Shown: piece after piece, positions 4,730-6,519 of the stretch
Numbering within the stretch: position 1 is the stretch's first letter
Layout of the letters: each line of letters begins with the position of its first letter
Assembly (NCBI GenBank): GCA_002362135.1
Contig: DETO01000001.1
Location: forward strand, 3,171 to 9,689
From: Ruminococcus sp. UBA3286
GTDB taxonomy: Bacteria; Bacillota; Clostridia; Oscillospirales; Ruminococcaceae
Length of the DNA: 6,519 bases
Direction: 5' to 3'
Position numbers and translations under genes: made by a program
The notes under the pieces: model-generated
Told to the model about the DNA's origin: nothing
The model's input: the letters and a program-made list of their open reading frames with translations, nothing else
Databases searched by the model: none

Positions 4730-6067
4730 ATGGCTATAAATATAAAAAGACCAAACGGCACAGAAGATGTTATTCCGAAAAATGTACATAAATGGCATAC
4801 CGTAGAAAAAATTACAAGGGATATTGCCGAAAGTTTCGGATTCGGCGAGATCAGAGTTCCCACTTTTGAAAATACCGATCTTTTTCTGCGGTCTGTCGGT
4901 GAAACTACCGATGTTGTTCAAAAGGAAATGTATACCGTTATGGCGAAAGAATCAAAATTTACTCTTCGTCCGGAAGGCACGGCAGGCACTATAAGAGCGA
5001 TGCTGCAAAACGGACTGCTCAACGAGGCTCTTCCGCAGAGGGTGTATTATATTCTCTCATGCTTCCGCCATGAAAGACCGCAAGCCGGCAGACTCAGGGA
5101 ATTTCATCAGTTCGGCGTTGAAATGGCGGGAAGTCCGTATCCTGCTGCGGATGCGGAAGTAATTATGCTTGCAAAAAACATTCTTGACAGACTTGGATTG
5201 AATAAGATCGAGCTTCATATCAATTCTATAGGTTGTCCAACTTGCCGCGCTAATTATCATGCCGCTCTGAAAAATTATTTTTCCGCACGAAAGGACGAAC
5301 TTTGTGATACCTGCCGCGATCGTCTCGGAAAAAATCCAATGAGAATTCTGGATTGCAAAAGCCCGATATGTCAGGAAATAGCTAAGGACGCGCCCCTGAT
5401 AATCGATTATCTTTGCGAGGAATGCTCGGATCATTTTGAAAAACTGAAGAAATATCTCTCAAACTTTGGCATCGAATATACTGTTGATCCGAAGATTGTC
5501 AGAGGTCTTGATTATTATACAAAAACAGTATTTGAATTTGTAACTACCGAGATCGGCGCACAGGGAACTGTATGCGGCGGCGGACGTTATGACGGTCTTA
5601 TCGAGCAGCTTGGCGGACAGCATACGCCTGCTCTCGGGTTCGGAATGGGATTGGAGAGACTGCTCCTTCTTATGGAAAAGCAGAATTGCGATTATCTGTC
5701 TCCGAAAAAATGCGATATTTATTTTGCAGTCATGGGCGAGGCGGCGCTGGAAAAAGCTATGCAGCTTTCAAAATCGCTGCGTGAATACGGATATTATGCT
5801 GAATACGACATGATGGGCAGAAGTCTTAAAGCGCAGATGAAATATGCAAATAAAATAGGCGCGGTATTTACTGTTGTTATCGGCGACAATGAGATTGCAG
5901 ACGGCAAGGCTAAAGTCAAGGATATGGACAGCGGCGAAGAGACGCTTCTTGATCTCGACGACAAATTTACAACTGCATTTGAGGAAATTTATTTTAATAG
6001 GATCATGGAAACTCTGGACGACGAAACAAAAGACAGTCCGCTGTTTTCATTTACAGGAGAGGAGTAA
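4730..6067 (+). CDS. hisS: Histidyl-tRNA synthetase
   Basis: A 445-residue class II synthetase that charges tRNA-His in the cytoplasm. Seen: the opening KRPNGTEDVIP; TLRPEGTAG (78-86); motif 2 FRHERPQAGR-REFHQFGVE (112-131); HisA signature VRGLDYYTKTVFEF (257-270) with catalytic R258; glycine-rich GGGRYDGL (283-290); motif 3 ALGFGMGLERLL (301-312); then a C-terminal anticodon-binding domain (about 327-420). The insertion region carries paired cysteines (C169/C172, C192/C195, C209/C214, C229/C232), a pattern I associate with clostridial HisRS and possible metal binding. The last 20 or so residues form an acidic tail. Length is slightly above the usual 420-430. It lies 7 nt before aspS, whose ribosome binding site overlaps the hisS end, so the two are translated from one message. 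Confidence 0.97.
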   Translation: MAINIKRPNGTEDVIPKNVHKWHTVEKITRDIAESFGFGEIRVPTFENTDLFLRSVGETTDVVQKEMYTVMAKESKFTLRPEGTAGTIRAMLQNGLLNEALPQRVYYILSCFRHERPQAGRLREFHQFGVEMAGSPYPAADAEVIMLAKNILDRLGLNKIELHINSIGCPTCRANYHAALKNYFSARKDELCDTCRDRLGKNPMRILDCKSPICQEIAKDAPLIIDYLCEECSDHFEKLKKYLSNFGIEYTVDPKIVRGLDYYTKTVFEFVTTEIGAQGTVCGGGRYDGLIEQLGGQHTPALGFGMGLERLLLLMEKQNCDYLSPKKCDIYFAVMGEAALEKAMQLSKSLREYGYYAEYDMMGRSLKAQMKYANKIGAVFTVVIGDNEIADGKAKVKDMDSGEETLLDLDDKFTTAFEEIYFNRIMETLDDETKDSPLFSFTGEE

Positions 6068-6074
6068 TAAAATT

Positions 6075-6519
6075 ATGGCAGACAGTATGAAGGGACTTAA
6101 AAGAACTCATTACTGCGGTGATGTAACGGAGATCGGACAGGAAGTCGTTGTTGGCGGCTTTGTGGAGCGTATCAGAAACAAGGGCGGCGTAATTTTTATT
6201 GTACTCCGAGACAGGACAGGCGTCGTTCAGCTTACCTTCAGCGATAAATCTGATCCTGCTGTTTTTGAGAAAGCGGCTTCGTGCAAGAGCGAGTACGTTC
6301 TCATGGCTAAAGGAGATGTTATCGAGCGTGAAAGCAAAAATGACAAGCTCAAAACAGGTCATGTTGAAATTTTTGTAACCGATCTGCGAATTCTCTCAAA
6401 GGCGCAGACTACGCCTTTTGAAATAACAAATGAAACCAAGGTCAATGAGGAACTTCGCCTGAAATACCGTTATCTCGATCTTCGCCGCGCGCCTCTCCAG
6501 CAGAATATTATTATGCGCC
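6075..6519 (+). CDS. aspS: Aspartyl-tRNA synthetase, N-terminal part (cut by window edge)
   Basis: The first 148 codons plus one base of a gene that runs off the right end; the full protein is normally about 590 residues. My translation from ATG 6075 starts MADSMKGLKRTHYCGDV, with the RTHYCG opening of bacterial AspRS. It continues with an OB-fold anticodon-binding domain (GGFVERIRNKGGVIFI at 27-42, LRDRTGVVQLTF at 44-55) and reaches TPFEI (113-117) and LRLKYRYLDLRR (127-138), the hinge leading to the catalytic domain. AGGAGAGGAG at 6055-6064, inside the hisS end, gives a strong ribosome binding site about 10 nt upstream. The enzyme charges tRNA-Asp (or Asp and Asn in the non-discriminating form); the residues that decide this are not all in the window. 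Confidence 0.95.
   Translation, partial: MADSMKGLKRTHYCGDVTEIGQEVVVGGFVERIRNKGGVIFIVLRDRTGVVQLTFSDKSDPAVFEKAASCKSEYVLMAKGDVIERESKNDKLKTGHVEIFVTDLRILSKAQTTPFEITNETKVNEELRLKYRYLDLRRAPLQQNIIMR

Noticed and set aside
1..6519. CRISPR array, insertion sequence, phage or defence genes, tRNA or rRNA genes
   Set aside because: No spaced direct repeats, transposase or integrase motifs, terminal inverted repeats or RNA-gene sequences were seen; the genes are chromosomal housekeeping types.

Overview
The window looks like a chromosomal segment of a low-to-moderate-GC Firmicute of the class Clostridia, most like the Ruminococcaceae/Oscillospiraceae. That rests on protein character (a clostridial-type MgsA fold, a HisRS with a Cys-rich insertion, a YtqA-type radical SAM protein), strong AAAGG/AGGAGG-type ribosome binding sites, and the hisS-aspS order. 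The assignment is from recognition only; no search was run.

Layout. (1) 11-2215, plus strand: a complete Zn/Cd/Pb-type P1B ATPase with an N-terminal metal-binding domain and a very His-rich linker. (2) 2222-3169, minus strand and convergent with the ATPase (6-nt gap): a TIGR01212/YtqA-YhcC radical SAM protein. (3) 3170-3473: a divergent intergenic region of about 300 nt. It holds a promoter for each flanking gene, a perfect palindrome between them and a roughly 110-nt potentially structured leader. The rightward promoter is a perfect TTGACA-17-TATAAT with an extended -10. (4) 3474-4211 and 4248-4649, plus strand: a divergent MinD-like ATPase followed by a divergent methylglyoxal-synthase-like protein. 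(5) 4655-4703: two consecutive hairpins. (6) 4730-6067 hisS, and 6075 to the right edge aspS (5' part only), a tight translation operon.

Working together. The ATPase is a metal-efflux unit whose regulator is not visible. The radical SAM gene, hisS and aspS all serve tRNA function (wobble-uridine modification by homology, and aminoacylation). The middle pair is the most unusual part. The MinD-like protein keeps the deviant Walker A and the fold but ends where the membrane-targeting helix should begin, has Glu instead of Asp at position 38, and has no minC or minE beside it. The MgsA-like protein keeps phosphate-binding motifs but lacks the residues equivalent to E. coli catalytic D71 and H98. 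From memory, clostridial genomes often carry minC-minD-minE-rodA-mgsA. The pair could be a shrunken remnant of that cluster in which both products have changed function. That is the main hypothesis to test; no wholly new system is demonstrated by the sequence.
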